DNA of 13,410 nucleotides, taken from assembly GCA_014465955.1 (NCBI GenBank), contig JACTVT010000057.1, positions 1 through 13,410 on the forward strand. Direction: 5' to 3'. The position numbers and the translations under genes are program-made. Of this stretch, positions 13,313-13,410 are shown in pieces (position 1 is the stretch's first letter; each line of letters starts with the position of its first letter). The notes beneath the pieces are model-generated. The model had not been told where the DNA came from and ran no database searches. It saw only the letters and a list, made by a program, of their open reading frames with translations. Origin of the DNA: Eubacterium sp. (GTDB lineage: Bacteria > Bacillota > Clostridia > Oscillospirales > Acutalibacteraceae).

Positions 13313-13345
13313 ACACTTGCAGACTTCATTCTGCAGGTGTTTTTT
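13313..13345 (+). terminator. Terminator of the YjbR-like gene
   Basis: ACACTTGCAG (13313-13322) pairs with CTGCAGGTGT (13331-13340) over 10 bp (one T-G pair), with an 8-base loop, followed by a run of T (13340-13345). Confidence 0.88.
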
Positions 13346-13410
13346 GTTGTTAATTTATGATATTGATTTGTAATGTTTAGTTGAAATCTTATTAGATATA
13401 TAACTAAGTG

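Overview
The window looks like chromosomal DNA from a low-GC Gram-positive anaerobe of the class Clostridia, probably a gut Ruminococcaceae/Oscillospiraceae-type bacterium. The evidence is A+T-rich intergenic DNA, strong AGGAGG-type ribosome binding sites, TTGACA/TATAAT-like promoters, strong hairpin-plus-T terminators, a sporulation sigma factor (pro-sigma-K) and a GH127 glycosidase. No rRNA, tRNA, CRISPR array, transposase or phage gene was found. The species assignment is inference.

Layout. (1) 1-290: the end of an XRE-type regulator, closed by a terminator shared with the convergent next operon. (2) 290-3274, minus strand: a GH127 beta-L-arabinofuranosidase and a YghZ-type aldo/keto reductase, translationally coupled behind one promoter. 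(3) 3302-3658, minus: a small two-helix membrane protein with its own promoter and a dyad in the spacer. (4) 3708-5725: a MocR/GntR-aminotransferase regulator (minus) divergent from a TatD-family-associated radical SAM protein (plus). Two mirror-image promoters interlock in the gap, with a 17-bp perfect dyad covering both -10 boxes. (5) 5743-7260, minus: an O-antigen ligase/polymerase-like membrane protein whose promoter spacer contains an 11-base homopolymer. (6) 7314-11055, plus: two paralogous membrane-anchored parvulin-type foldases, each with its own promoter. Each carries a canonical PpiC domain preceded by what looks like a degenerate second PpiC domain. (7) 11056-11331: a non-coding island with four GTAG-headed hairpins that resemble REP elements. 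(8) 11332-12114, plus: a small coiled-coil protein overlapping by 1 nt with a class I fumarase/tartrate dehydratase beta subunit that has no alpha subunit beside it. (9) 12114-13345: pro-sigma-K (minus) divergent from a YjbR/MmcQ-like protein (plus) with a strong promoter and an operator-like dyad.

How the parts fit. Arabinofuranoside breakdown (GH127), sugar-aldehyde reduction (AKR), surface glycan ligation or polymerisation and extracytoplasmic protein folding suit a gut bacterium that eats plant polysaccharide and elaborates its cell surface. The units look independent: nearly every one has its own promoter and terminator. The last 65 bases (13346-13410) are A+T-rich with no gene I can support.

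Most worth following up: the REP-like GTAG hairpins, the possible phase-variable promoter of the polysaccharide gene, the double-parvulin architecture, and the interlocked MocR/radical-SAM promoter pair.
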